Shown: positions 21,788 to 33,390 of the stretch, piece by piece
How the letters are laid out: each line of letters opens with the position of its first letter
How positions within the stretch are numbered: the stretch's first letter is position 1
NCBI GenBank assembly: GCA_036927565.1
Contig: JAYESD010000005.1
Coordinates: 146,085,196-146,149,195, forward strand
Reading direction: 5' to 3'
Length of the DNA stretch: 64,000 nucleotides
From: Tuctoria greenei
Taxonomy: Eukaryota > Streptophyta > Magnoliopsida > Poales > Poaceae
Program-made: the position numbers and the translations under genes
Notes under the pieces: model-generated
Seen by the model: only the letters and a program-made list of their open reading frames with translations
The model's database searches: none
What the model was told of the DNA's origin: nothing

Positions 21788-22548
21788 CTATGCCATCCCT
21801 AAGATGACATCTAGCTTCTGATGCTCTAGTAATATAAGAGAGGTAGGGTATATGTTCCCACCCAGATTAAGAGGTACCCTATGAACCATCTCATTTGCTA
21901 CTACTCTCCCACCCGGAGAACAAATCATATATGGGGTTTTTGTGGAAATGATAGGCAACTGATATTGAATGACATAAGATTTGCTAATAAAGTTGTGGGA
22001 AGCACCGGAGTCAAAAAGGATGAATATGGGATGACCAATGAGAGAGAATGTATCCGTGAGTACGGGTGCGCCTTCTAGAACATCCTCAATGGCGAGGTGG
22101 TGGATGTTGCCGGTTCTAATGGTTGGCTTCTTGGGCTGGTTGCGGAGCTGGTTTGCCCCCTGGTACGGTGACCGTCCTCCGCTCTGTGGGCAGTCCTTGG
22201 CGAAGTGCCCCGTACAACCACACATGAGACACATGTACGGGGCTTGACCGGCACGGAAGGGAGGACGGAATCCCGGTGCACGCGGTGGAGGTGGAAGTGC
22301 ACGCGGAATCATCCTCTATTGCTATTGTGGTCGTGATGGAGGCTGCCACCTCTGGTCAGATGGTGATCGATACACCATTCGGTTCTTCTGAGGAGCACGC
22401 CCTCCGCTGCCCTGCGGGGCACTCCTTTTCTTCTTCTCGGAGAACAGCTCCCTGGTAGCATCCTCCTGCACAATCGCGGCATTGACCATGTTGTTGAAGC
22501 TGCCGCTGTTGAACAAGGCAAGTTTATCCTTCATCTTGGGGTTCAAAC
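21788..22548 (-). pseudogene. Chromovirus gag C-terminus and protease
   Basis: The frame at 22609-22322 carries the end of the capsid-like region (LNPKMKDKLALFN, then EDATRELFSEKKKR). The frame at 22312-21788 has a CCHC zinc knuckle (CMLCGCTGHFAKDC) and a retropepsin-type protease with ILFDSGASHNFIS, whose DSGA motif is intact. The N-terminal two thirds of a normal gag is absent: homology stops abruptly near 22548, and different sequence (untranslated sequence, then the ORF at 22810-23814) lies upstream. There is no LTR or target duplication at that junction. Confidence 0.8.
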
Positions 22549-22809
22549 TAAGTACGAATATTGACAAGGGAATAAATGCATAACATTCACATATATTGAT
22601 ATAGTACAAACTTTATACAAGATATATTATCTCATGACCAAGTTTACAGTAGTGAACTCCAAAATGATGGACTCCCACTACGGAAGTTCATCTCTACCAT
22701 ACTTGGTCCCCATGAGATGTCATAGACATCTTGTCATCTTATACATACCCACTGCTATTCTTAATATGACACAAACATGGCCACAAAATAAACACGAGCA
22801 ACTACTAAA

Positions 22810-23814
22810 CTATATGTTGCCCCGTGATGGCAGAAGTGCTGCCTCATCCCCCTTCAATTCGTCCTATTTGACGTACTCGAGTTCCCCGGGATCTTCTTCT
22901 TCCCCTACGTCATTCGAAGGCACTTGTTCACCCATATTCAGTGGTATATCATGGGCCGGTGGATACACCACTGGTTGCAACTATGCTTCGGCCTCAACCA
23001 CATTATCCTGAAGTTGTTCTGCCTCATACTCCCAATTTTGAGCTGCCTCAATGGTTGTGTCTCGTTCCTCAGTGACTACCAACAGCTGCTCCTGCTGTTG
23101 TTGCACCTCTAACTGACTCGCTTGCAACTAACCATGAGCTTGCTGCAGTTCATTGCGAGTTTGCCGTTGTTCGGCACAAGCTCTCCATAGTCTAATGGGA
23201 GCGTAATGCAGCTGACTCTCGCACTTATTCAGACGGTGATTTGTTGGAGCTAGGAACAAACGTAGATTCTCATTGATATAATCAAGAGTATCTCCCTGTT
23301 CAGTTACTTGCCTCAAGGCTTCGACTTGCTCCTGAATAATTGCACCTTGAGTAAGAACCACCATATTGGATGCAGCCGCATACGTTCCAAGTGTCGTCGA
23401 GGTTTTGTCGCCATACGGCGTATGGGCTGCAACCATACGACGCTGCCACTCAAAACAAGCCACACCACGGACCGGAAGAAGAGCAAATTGAGTACCAGCC
23501 ATGGCATCTTGATGAAGCTCGCAAAGCTTCATAAGCGCCTCGCCCTCTGCGATTGCCCAAGTGTCCTCCAAATGAGCTCCCTCGATAGTAACCGAAAAAG
23601 GAGCCCATCCATAACGACGCAGATTAGCAGGTACGTCGACCAATATGGTGCATGACAGAACGCCTCTGTCAATCGTTTCTTGACCCCAATAGCATGGCAT
23701 CTTGATGAACCCAAACTGTTGGAACCCCTCCCGCCGCATACTCGGGAAGCCCGGATGGCTAGCGCAAGTGGAAAATTTCCATCCGTCCGGCAATAGCATC
23801 ATCACATCTGCCAT
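22810..23814 (-). pseudogene. Unfamiliar 5' ORF in the chromovirus, coiled-coil tail
   Basis: From ATG 23814 a 228-codon frame is open to 23128 and continues in the same frame to 22810 if three TAG stops are read through. The first 115 or so residues look globular (PDGWKF, EGFQQFGFIKMP, CTILVDVPANL, WAPFSVTIEG, EALMKLCELHQ). The tail is Gln/Glu-rich and probably coiled-coil, ending acidic. I do not recognise a retroviral Gag motif. Similar ORFs may occur in non-autonomous grass retroelements, but I cannot confirm this. It lies where gag should start, about 2 kb after the PBS. Confidence 0.5.
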
Positions 23815-25806
23815 CTATAAATAAATATTTGAATCGTTCAAATACTTAAATCCAACAAACTATGTTGAAAATCAGATCATGGATTTTATAAATGAATTAT
23901 GAAAACGAATTCAAATTCAACTGCCAAAGGAAACAACACCCTGGAACCCCATCACAGTTCTGTTCCAGCTGACCTTCCTGTATAAATTCAAAATTTTCAT
24001 ACAGGAAACGTCAGAACCAGATGTTGGGTTCAATACAAAAGTTGTAGTACGCTTTACAACCTTTCAGATTGTACTCATACAGCTCCGGGTGAGCTAGAAA
24101 ATAGAATCTATGCAGGTTTAAAGTTGACCAAAGTTTTCTGGAAATTTTGACAAAACATCCCCTGTATATGTGGTGATTTCCACAATTTATACAGGTATAT
24201 CATATCAATATATTGAGTTAATGACAAAATAAACATTGTATAACATCAAGTTAAGAATCCAGAAGTAAAATATTTCGTCCATGAAACATTTGTTATATAG
24301 GTATAGCGCGCTAATTCGAAACTATGTGCAGACTGTTTCAAGTTCTGGTCTGCCAGAACCAAGTTTGCGACCATAGGAATTATACACAGTTACACCAAGA
24401 GTCCGGCCATGATTGCAACATAAAGTTGATAGAGAACTTCCTAAGCTTTCCAGAAATGTATATATATGACCATGTCACTATTCTCGATTAAAAGCTAGAG
24501 CTATCTAAACATAATAGATGAACTGACTGTTGTGCCACAGCAGCCCTGCAGTTTACTGTTCTGAGCTCGAAATTTGAATTGCCTCTAATTCGAATCAGGA
24601 AAACTATAAATAACAAAACTGTAGGTATCCTTCTACCCTTTCAATATATGTATCACAATAAGGCAGAAGATTTTTCTATAGTGAGTTATCGAAAAGATAC
24701 AGAGACTGGTACAATGGTAGGGTCATCTTGAGCAGTTTAAGAATACCCGAAATTTCAACAGATTATCAAGCTTTTATGCCTTGATGGTAAACAAAAAGTT
24801 GTAGAGGTCTTCGAGAGCTTTCCACCCATATAGCATCCTCCTATGTTTATTCCTAACTAACCAAGATTACAACCTGGCAATGTTGAGCAAACTTCAGCCA
24901 GATATCAAGAACCTTGGTTCTAAACCTTTGTCGAGTCGAAACTCATTTTGCGGAGTCCAAACCTACCAGCACCCGATAGTCAGACTTTCCAAAATGTAAT
25001 GCAACCATTCTGTCGTTGGGGATGGTCAAGTATCAAAGTCGATAGTGACGGTACTACGTGCCTCACCAATGAAAATTCTAACCGGTATTTCCGGATACGT
25101 TTATAGGTGGCCCTAGTATCGTTCACTCGCAATCGTGTTCTGCCCGGGTCGCTACAGTAGTCAATGTTGCAGAAGACAAACAATCCCATTTCACATCTTC
25201 ACACCTCAAGGGTGACACGGGGAAACATGACATGCAGTCACAATAATAATATATATGAAAGTAAATGCATACGACTCTGGTGTGAGTCGCCCTCGAGCGA
25301 TGTCATGTCTCGACGTACATGACTGTAATACATCTGTACAGCAAAGACTCCCGCACGAACCGGCTTATACACGCTTTGGGCATACGTGTTTCACATGCTC
25401 CCATAGAACATGAATAGTTCTAGAGATGCATACTATTGGGGTATACACCACCCGACGGGGTCTCCCACTGACTTTGAAGCACACTGGGGTACCGCGTGCC
25501 ATAGGTTCTCAGAAACATGGAAAACCATAGAGACTCCTATTAACATTTCCATGCCAAGCCACGAAAATACATCCATGCTACCTCTCGCATGGTGAGCTTA
25601 CCGCAATTGATTCGCTTCCAGTGGCGTACCTTACCTCTTACCTGACGTCGGAGCGTCGTTATAGAATTAATAACACATAAGTTAGTTTACCACCTTTATA
25701 TCTTATACTAACAATACTCCTTATATGGGCATATAGCTAATTCCTCACTCATATAATCCTTAGTTTTTGAAATTATGCTCGTTTCAAGCACACTGTTACC
25801 AATGAT
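23815..25806 (-). other. Leader between PBS and the 5' ORF
   Basis: About 2 kb of AT-rich sequence without a supported ORF or RNA gene. In the minus-strand element this is the untranslated leader, where packaging and dimerisation signals would be expected. I see no strong repeat. Confidence 0.6.
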
Positions 25807-25818
25807 GCTCCGATACCA
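25807..25818 (-). promoter_or_regulatory. Primer-binding site of the chromovirus
   Basis: TGGTATCGGAGC on the minus strand lies 4 bases after the LTR end CCCCACA (25823). It differs by one base from TGGTATCAGAGC, the usual plant initiator-Met tRNA complement. Confidence 0.85.
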
Positions 25819-28580
25819 TGTCTGTGGGGACCGGAATCATGAACTCCAAGGATCCCATTAGGTGGTGTCGTGCGATGGAACACCCAATAGTATATAAGAA
25901 AGAGAACGAGAACAAATTACAATATCGAGTCTTTATTTATAACCACAACGGAAGTTTTACAACACTAAGTAAAAAGGAAAGAGAACTATACATCATAGCT
26001 AGGCTCTCGGCACTAGCTATGCAAAAGCAAAGTCATCCATGCTCTGGATACTTCACACTAGCAACACCCAACTTACGGCGGTGTGCTGGGTTCCAACTAG
26101 GCTGTTAACCCTGGAGGGGGCGCAGCCTCATCATCGAACCCGTCATCAATCGCATATCTGCAAAAACTTTTTGACTGCAAATATGAGCTTAAGGCTCAGC
26201 AACACTAACCTGTCTCACTAGACATATGCAAGGGTGAATACTAAACATAGGTAAGGAATAGCATAAAGGACACACCTACAAGTGGATTCTTATGGTCATG
26301 TTTTAGGTAGAACATGACATTCTTAAGGCACGTCACATCATAGAATCAACAATCAAACAAGAAACGCTTTGGCGATGATATGACTGGCCCAAAGCACATA
26401 ATGCTATTACAGGTAAAGTATGGGGAAACTGCAATCTTTTAATTGTTCTATCTCTAAGCCATACAAGGTTGCAAAACAATTATAATTTAATACATCATAT
26501 TCTCCTAACTTCTTCAGTATTTACTACGTCATGACACAGTGAACAAGTAGTACTCTATTACCGCGAGGGACGGTGATTGCAATCAGGACACACCCGGTCA
26601 ACACGACACATGCACACTTTCGGAAGTGCCAGCGAGTACTTACAGTAGTACCTACATAGCACTTTAGTACTAGTCGTATATGGCCACCTTTGACCAAACA
26701 CTCGAATGTCGAACCGTTTGATCCGTCACGAGAAGGAGGTCACTGCGTGGGGCGTACTCTGACGTGCCCACTAGCTGATTTACACCACGCTGCCTTCAAC
26801 CTACGCCTATAAAACAGAATGGTATGCCTCGATAAACCAATGTCAAGCTACGTCAGTTTGCTAGAGCCCATTTCTCCAGTATGTCACCGGTACAATTCAA
26901 GCTTGTCAAGCGGGGCCGCGCACGAATCGGTCCTCAATCGAGACAAGTAGGGCTACGCACATGAGACCACGTCTCGCTGCATCCTACCCAGTGCTCGGTC
27001 TCTATTTCATATTCATAAGCCATTTCTTCATCCAATCCATTCGTGAGACAAAATCCTATCTTGCGAGTAGATTCCCACTACTGGACTTCTACCAGAACCC
27101 TATGAATATAAGCGAGTCTGAGTCTATGTTAGTTTCTAACAGCTGGACTTCCAAAGCTTTCGGCTGCTCCTCGACTTCAGTCACTACACGTTATGCATAT
27201 ACTATATATGAATGACTTTGAAAATAATCAATATGCTTAATGTCATAAGCTAATATCTTATGATCAATATAAGATAATGATCTTAATTGGCCTTTATACT
27301 TTTGTGGTAGATACTAGTGGCCATAGTGAAGACTCTTGCAAAGAATAGGAGATGATCAATGAAGTTTGTTGTTCCTTAAAATTATGGTAAGCAATAACCT
27401 TCTCTAATTTTTGGTTGAAATCCTGGAGATCTATCATGGCTACCAGTGGTTGTACCATGTAGATGGGGTCTCACTGGTTCTTGAAAAAATTGTTTCACAA
27501 TTTTCTAAGCTTCTTACGGGGAGAAACTGATTTTACACATTTGGGGAAATTTCTGAAATTGATTTTGTATTTTTCTCACATTATAACTACATAGAGATTT
27601 GGAACAATGATGAACCCAGTAATTGAAGTACAATGAACTTGATATTTTTACTGAAGATAAATTGTATTAATAATAGTGTTCTGACCAAAATTGGGAATTT
27701 TCCAATTAACAGAATAAGAGTAATTTATTTCCCAAGCAGTTAGCTCAAAGGAATTAATTATAAAAAATTTGGGAGTTTCATGTCCAATAACTTGCATTAC
27801 TGCAAAGTAGAAATTGATATGAGTCTACCAGAATTTATTTGGAAATTTTTGAGCAATTCTACTAGGAGTTATGGATTTTCCAATTTGGGGCAAAATGTGG
27901 AATTAAATTTCAATTGGAAATTATTTGAATAAAGGGTTGGTCCCACGGATTTGAAATGGGCCAATCGGGTTGAAGCCGCACGGGGGCCACAGAATCAACC
28001 TGCATAGCCGCACTGGACCCGTGTCCACAGCTGATCCTCGCGCTCACACGCGTCACCGACACGTGGGGCCCGCGGTCTTCGTCTTCCTCGCGATGCGCCG
28101 CTCGGCCGCTGTGGCGCTGCGCCAGCGAGCTCGCTGCGACGGCTGCGTCGACCTCTACTCGCCTCGGCACTAACCGCCAGACCATAAACTCGACCGCACA
28201 ACACGATGGTAAGGTCCAATCGCGGTGTCGACTGCCGGAGATGGCGGTGCGACGACGGCAGCGGAGCTAGGGTTTTTGCTATCGTCGGAATCGCATGGGG
28301 ATGACACAAAAGGCTCAGGAAAAAGCTAGAAACATTCCTGGGAGCATGAGGATGATGATTTTGATGTTAGGAAGGGGTGACATCACCGGCAAAGTCGACT
28401 TCAACGATGGACCAACGGGGTTGTATTGGTGGTGGGGAAAACTTAAATATCTGAAGCTTCATTCGATGGTGTCTACTGATTTTTGGCAGGGGGTGCGCTA
28501 GGAGGTACTGAATATAATCTTTAACTGGATTGAAGAATTATTACATGTAGAAACTGAATTAAACTGAGAAGTGAGCTAGT

Positions 28581-28871
28581 TCAATGGCAACGGGCGAAAG
28601 AAAGACTGGAAGATACTGCCCGATACTGAATGAAAAGAGGCACGACTATTACTTTAAGAAAGAGCTTGGGATGGCGATCCTTTTTGCTGTTGAGGTTGAG
28701 TTGTGGTGCTGCTTGTTGAGGACTGGAGACGGTGGAGCAGAGGCGGCATTGGTCCTCAACTTCGGTGGTGTCCGCGGAACTCCAAACTACGGCCAACACA
28801 ATGAGCAAAACACTAAGCGAGTTGGCATAGATGATAGAGCACAGACTTGGCGCCAACTTTGCTGTTTGCAT
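28581..28871 (-). CDS. Small ORF in the R-U5 region of the chromovirus 5' LTR
   Basis: 96 codons starting 115 bases after the TATA box. It has the same layout as 10238-10546: MQTAKLAPSLCS, a hydrophobic run, and a polar tail with LNLNSKKD. Both LTRs keep the whole frame despite substitutions. This could be a leader peptide with a signal anchor or chance. Function unknown. Confidence 0.3.
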   Translation of the reverse strand: MQTAKLAPSLCSIIYANSLSVLLIVLAVVWSSADTTEVEDQCRLCSTVSSPQQAAPQLNLNSKKDRHPKLFLKVIVVPLFIQYRAVSSSLSFARCH

Positions 28872-28985
28872 AGAAGGAAATAGAGGTAAGACCGAGGTGC
28901 TTACCGGGAGGAATTGGAAACGGCGGTGTTGGGCAACGGCGGTGCGAAGATGAGACGGAGCACGACGCCTACCGCCAGGGAACGG

Positions 28986-28994
28986 GTATTTATA
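28986..28994 (-). promoter_or_regulatory. TATA box of chromovirus 5' LTR
   Basis: TATAAATAC on the minus strand; a GC-rich upstream block and CT-rich downstream leader fit a plant core promoter. Confidence 0.65.
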
Positions 28995-29893
28995 GGACAG
29001 GGGGGTGTTCAGGCCACGCAGCTGCCTGCTTGCATGCCGTGTTGCAGTGGCGAGCGCTCCCGGCTTCGATCAGCAGGGACAGCCGTATACAGAGCACGTC
29101 CGTCGGTTCAACCGAGTGTGTGAGGCGGACAGCGGGTCCCACCGCCCCTTATCCTCTTCCCCTCTCTGCAACTTTAATTCTCATACCAAACTTGATCCTA
29201 AAATTCTAGATTTTTGTGGGGAGGCTCAAATAAATATCCGAAACTTGATTCAGAAATTGGATTTCGTGTTTGGTCAAGTTTCATTTGAATTTCAAATTTG
29301 AATTTGAATTTAGATGAAATTCAATGGGGTCACTGAGTGAAATAGCAATTGAGCTTCAAAACTTTTGAAACTTTGTGGATAAGTCAACCAAGTTATGCTG
29401 ACCATGATGGTGTGTTAAAATCTTGATGTTCAACTAAGTTGAACAGAATAAAAAATTTGAACTCTAAATATGGCTAGAATTTGCCAAGCATCTCAAATAA
29501 AATAGCAACTGGAATTCAAAAATCTTGAAACTTAGCAGGAAATCTATTTGGAATATTATTAGGCCATGGAAAAATTTATGGCCTCAGATTTGAATATTTT
29601 GGCAGGGCATAAATGTACAGTGCTATATTCAAATTAATTTGAATATATTAGTACTGCATAGTAATTTGCCCCAGAAATTTTTATTCGATAGCTTCCAAAA
29701 TTTGTAGAAAGGCCACTAAAATTATTCTAAGGTCATTGATGAAGTTCATTCCTTCTGTTACTAAAATTTTAGTATGAGTAAAATAAAAATTATTGATGAT
29801 ATCAAGTTTATGTGTACAACAATAATTGATCTTTACTGTAGTTGACAATTAACTCTTACTGAACTTGATGATAAGGAAAACTGAGATTTTACA

Positions 29894-30949
29894 AGAATAT
29901 TTTTGATCTGCTTGTTAGATGTTTCTGCTTGACCGCTTGTTTGTGGGTGATAGGGATTTACAATATTATGTTGAACTCCAAGCTACCTTGGAAAGCTCTA
30001 GAAGGTCCTATCAATAAAATGAGACTGTTCGTCACTTATGACCATTATGGGAGTGGCAAAGCATGGGAAAATGATCTCATGGAAAATTTTCCTTGCTTGC
30101 TTGGAGTCGGCATTTCTGCAAGGCAATGCCTCTACCCACTCTGACACAAAATTGACATCCACCAGAATGTACTCGCACTCATGGGACTTTGGAAAAAGGT
30201 AACATCAAGTCAATACCCCGCACATCGAACAATTCAACTTGGAGATTATATGTGAGGGGCATGGCATTACGAACTGTGATTCCTCCATGCTTCTGGCATT
30301 TCCAACATTGGTGAATGAACTCTTTGGTATCTTCATACATTGAAGGACAATACAATCTACTTTACCAGATCTTTGCCTTAGTATGGTAAACACCATAATG
30401 GCCGCGATATGGGAAAACGTGGTATTTTTCAATGATTTTGGTGCCTTCTATCGTGGGGACACACCTTCTAAGAAGGCCATCGAGACATACTCGATAGAGA
30501 TATGGGTCGTCCCACATGTGCATACGACTCTCATAAATGAGTTTATTTTTTTCCCTGGTAGTACATACCCCATGACCATGAAGTTCACGATATCTGTGTA
30601 CCAAGGGTGAGTGTCGGTCACATTAAGCAACATATCATCATGTAAGAAGTCATTAATGGGTACATCCATGTGTCGTACGAATTCCATACGTGAGAGATGA
30701 TCCACAACGGAATTCTCCACTCAATTCTTATCCCTAATCTCCAAATAAAATTCTTGGAGTAGGAGAGTCCATTGGATTAGCCATAGTTTAGCATCCTTTT
30801 TGGTGAGCAAAAATTTCAAGGTAGCATGGTCTGTGTAGACAATGACCTGGCTCCTACCAAATAGGAACTAAACTTATCAACAACAAAGACTACTGCTAGG
30901 AGCTCTTTTTCCACAGCATCATAATTGAGTTGTGCTCCTGTTACGGTCT
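29894..30949 (-). pseudogene. Athila RNase H end and integrase, 3' side
   Basis: Several short frames together carry AQLNYDAVEKEL (RNase H), VVDHLSRM, the integrase zinc region (HVFPYRGHYG, then KCQKHGG with several frameshifts), the core start (FDVRGIDL), ISDEQSHF in place of a normal DNG motif, and NPYHPQTSGQAETSN. At least five frameshifts or stops occur. The reading continues the one broken at 44081, which confirms that both parts were one pol gene. It ends at the chromovirus LTR (29893). Inactive. Confidence 0.85.
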
Positions 30950-30954
30950 ACCTA
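30950..30954. repeat. Target-site duplication ACCTA (left)
   Basis: ACCTA precedes TGTCGG at 30955 and recurs at 44076-44080. Confidence 0.95.
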
Positions 30955-31820
30955 TGTCGGTACCCTGGATACCATATACTCCTTGGGATTGCAAAGATCT
31001 CAAGGGAAAGTCATCTACTAGATTTGAAGACCTTTGGAGGCCCACATGTCAGACATAACTGGACCCGCTTCTCCAACATGGTTAGTCCCAGGGTCGCCAC
31101 GTGTACAATCAAACCGGAGCTACCGCGGGGAAGCTCCGGGCTATGTACCGAAATGGCACCCCCGGACCTAACCCCAGACTGAGGGAAGCTCCAGAACTGA
31201 AACGTGTCGGGTGACACCGGACCTATCTGTTCCCCACAGTGTGCTCCGGCACTGCCACATGTCCAACCGTCAGATCTTCAGCCTCTAACCGCCGGAAGAC
31301 TCCACAACGGCTCCAGATCTTCAAAGGGGAATCAAGAACTTCAAGACCCGATCAAGTATCATTAATACTATATTAATGACACACGATCGGACGACCTTAA
31401 TTACCAGTAACGGTGCTGTCAAAGCCCATAACTCGGTCATTAAGGGCAATTAAACGTGTTGAATGTGTATCAATATCAGTAACCGCCGGGGCCACATGTC
31501 GGGCCAGGCTAACTTGTAACGGCCTGCCCGTGTACTATAAAAGGACAGGCCGACGATACATAGGGGAGACTCCAGACACACTCGGGAGAAGCGCTCACTC
31601 TACACTCTCAACTCACGTTGAGCTCATACATCTAATACAACATCAACACACCCTTTGGAGTAGGGTATTACGCTCAGGCGGCCCAAACCATGTAAATCTT
31701 GGTGTCCCTTGTGTCACTCGACATCTCACCTTCTGGAATCTCCGCGCGCCCATACCGAACCTCAAACTCCTCTAACACTTTAGTAGTGTCGGGAGATCTG
31801 CCGGATCAAAACCACTGATA
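30955..31820 (+). repeat. 5' LTR of the 13.1-kb Tat element
   Basis: 866 bp from TGTCGGTACC to CCACTGATA (the right LTR ends CCACCGACA). TATA box TATAAAAG at 31536-31543. Confidence 0.95.
31536..31543 (+). promoter_or_regulatory. TATA box of Tat 5' LTR
   Basis: TATAAAAG followed by GACAGGCCGACGATACAT, identical in the right LTR (43791-43798). Confidence 0.7.
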
Positions 31821-31841
31821 GTTGGCGCGCCAGGTAGGGGG
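31821..31841 (+). promoter_or_regulatory. Primer-binding site of the Tat element
   Basis: TTGGCGCGCCAGGTAGGGGG follows the LTR end within a base or two. I do not assign the complementary tRNA with confidence. Confidence 0.75.
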
Positions 31842-31886
31842 CACCTGAGATTTCAGGAATGGTGAACTCAGCCGCTGGATCATCCA

Positions 31887-33390
31887 ATGGTCATCCCGCT
31901 TGGGGGTAATCCCTCCAATATGCAGCCACCAGCAGGAACCACAGTTCCAGCAGGAGTCACACTTCCACCACCGCCGCCTCCACCAGCAAATCAAGCTGGA
32001 CAACGCGATGGTGCACCGGCGTCAATCACTGCGTCGGCGAATCATGACAACCCGGAAAATGCGCTTCATGCAGCACGTGCTCTTCTTCAGCACCCACCAC
32101 CTCCGGACGCATCCCGAGATGCAATGGAGCAGTGGAGGGCCGATGTGGAACACTTGGTTGCAGCAGCAACCAACCACATCAGCAACCAGGGTCCTACTCC
32201 TTCAGTACGGGCCCCGTCTTAGCGACGGACCTTGTCTGGCAGACTTGGTCCGCACGTTTCCAACAATAGGAGACGTGCTGCATCACAGCAAGTGACGTCG
32301 TTGCCCTCCGGGGCACGATGCACTCACACGGTATCAAGGCTTTCAACTCATGACCTCCGGGCGGAGCTTGATCGCCGATATCGCCAACAAGACGGCCGAG
32401 TTCATATTGAGCATGCTCGTGAAAGACGAGAAGCTCAAGACATTCCTGCTCTTGAAGGAGTAGGAGGAGGCTGTTCAGCCCTGGCCATGCATCTGCGTAT
32501 GGTCAAGTAGACACAGAAGTTCCAGCCTCATCTACCATAGAAGTTCGACAGGACCGTTAATCCTGTCGAGTTTCTTCAGATTTACTCAACTGCTATCTTG
32601 GCAGCTGGAGGAAATGAGGCTGTAATGGCCAATTATTTCCCAGTGCCTTTAACTGGGACCGCCAGGTCCTGGTTTATGAGCCTTCCACCCAACCCCATCA
32701 GCAGTTGGGAGGAGTTGTGCCGGCAGTTCACCGCCAACTTCGGGAGTTCTTACACCCGACCAGGCACCGAACTGGACCTTTTTGCAGTTGTACAAAAATG
32801 AGGAGAATCCCTGCGATCATTCATCCAGAGATTCTCCCAGGTACGAAACACTATCCCTTCTATCTCTAGCGCCTCTGTCATCATGGCATTTAGACAGGGA
32901 GTGCGGGATTAGAAGATGCTGGAGAAACTGGGGATCAAGGAGATTACCAGTGTCACGGAACTCTTCAGCTTGGCTGACAAATGTGCCAGAGCTGGGGAGG
33001 GCCGTGAAATGCACTCCAAACCAACTCTGTAGGATCACAAGAAATCCTCCAAAGGAGAAGCCGCTACCTCCGGGAGTGGCAAGAAGAAGAAAAAGACCAA
33101 TGGCAAGAAGAAGTCATCGGTCGGTGCATCCAATGCTGCAGCTGCTGTAGCTCCGGGTGGCCGGGGGTCACGCCCCGAGAAACGACCTCGACCGTCTTCT
33201 GAAGACAGTGGCAAACCCAAGGTGTGGTTTCCAATTCACAAAACGGACAGCCACAGTTTGGAAGACTACCGGGAGGTCCAAAACCTTGCCGAGCGCTACA
33301 ACAAGCGCCGGGAAGAAGCTCCTTTCCGACAGAGGGAAGGAAAACAAAAATTTGACGAAGCTCCGGCTGAAGAGGAGTTAGGTTTTTAGG
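31887..33390 (+). pseudogene. Tat gag
   Basis: Successive frames starting at 31887 encode a Pro-rich N-terminus, a linker with RRYRQQDGRVHIEHARERRE, and the capsid-like retrotransposon gag domain (FLQIYSTAILAAGG, ARSWFMSLPPNPISSWEELCRQFTANF, LRSFIQRFSQVRNTIP), then a Lys-rich tail (GKKKKKTNGKKKSS). There are about four stops (for example after LRMVK and at VRD*KML) and at least two frameshifts. Gag would form the particle that packages element RNA. No classical CCHC knuckle is obvious. Confidence 0.8.

Larger units (their letters stand above)
3130..29893 (-). mobile_element. Ty3/gypsy chromovirus (Tekay-type), minus strand, nested and chimeric
   Basis: Read on the minus strand: 5' LTR 29893-25823 (begins TGTAAAATC, ends CCCCACA), PBS TGGTATCGGAGC, a leader of about 2 kb, an unfamiliar 5' ORF, gag C-terminus with a zinc knuckle, protease, RT, RNase H, integrase, a chromodomain-like tail, a polypurine tract and a 3' LTR starting TGTAAAATCCC at 11549. 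The chromodomain-like tail, the initiator-Met-type PBS and the long LTR fit the Tekay/Del clade. The element is dead: frameshifts and catalytic substitutions are present in RT, RNase H and integrase. It hosts the insertions 4585-10022 and 13552-20724 and itself cuts the Athila integrase at 29894. Confidence 0.8.
25823..29893 (-). repeat. 5' LTR (4.07 kb) of the chromovirus
   Basis: On the minus strand it starts TGTAAAATCTC (29893) and ends CCCCACA (25823), followed by the PBS. A TATA box at 28994-28986 places U3 at about 29893-29000 and a long R-U5 region after it. The GC-rich block 27960-28290 contains ACCCTAGC-type boxes and the small plus-strand frame 28295-28501, which I do not regard as a gene. 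Compared with the 3' LTR it lacks 4585-10022 (empty site) and a piece corresponding to 3140-3335. Confidence 0.85.

Noticed and set aside
25800..25822. tRNA gene fragment
   Set aside because: The match is only the 12-base primer-binding site after an LTR end; no cloverleaf follows.
27960..28500. Possible host gene start (GC-rich block, ACCCTAG boxes, ORF 28295-28501)
   Set aside because: The same block is present at 4190-4560 in the sister LTR, so it is LTR sequence. The plus-strand ORF is cut by the nested insertion in the other copy and shows no known domain.
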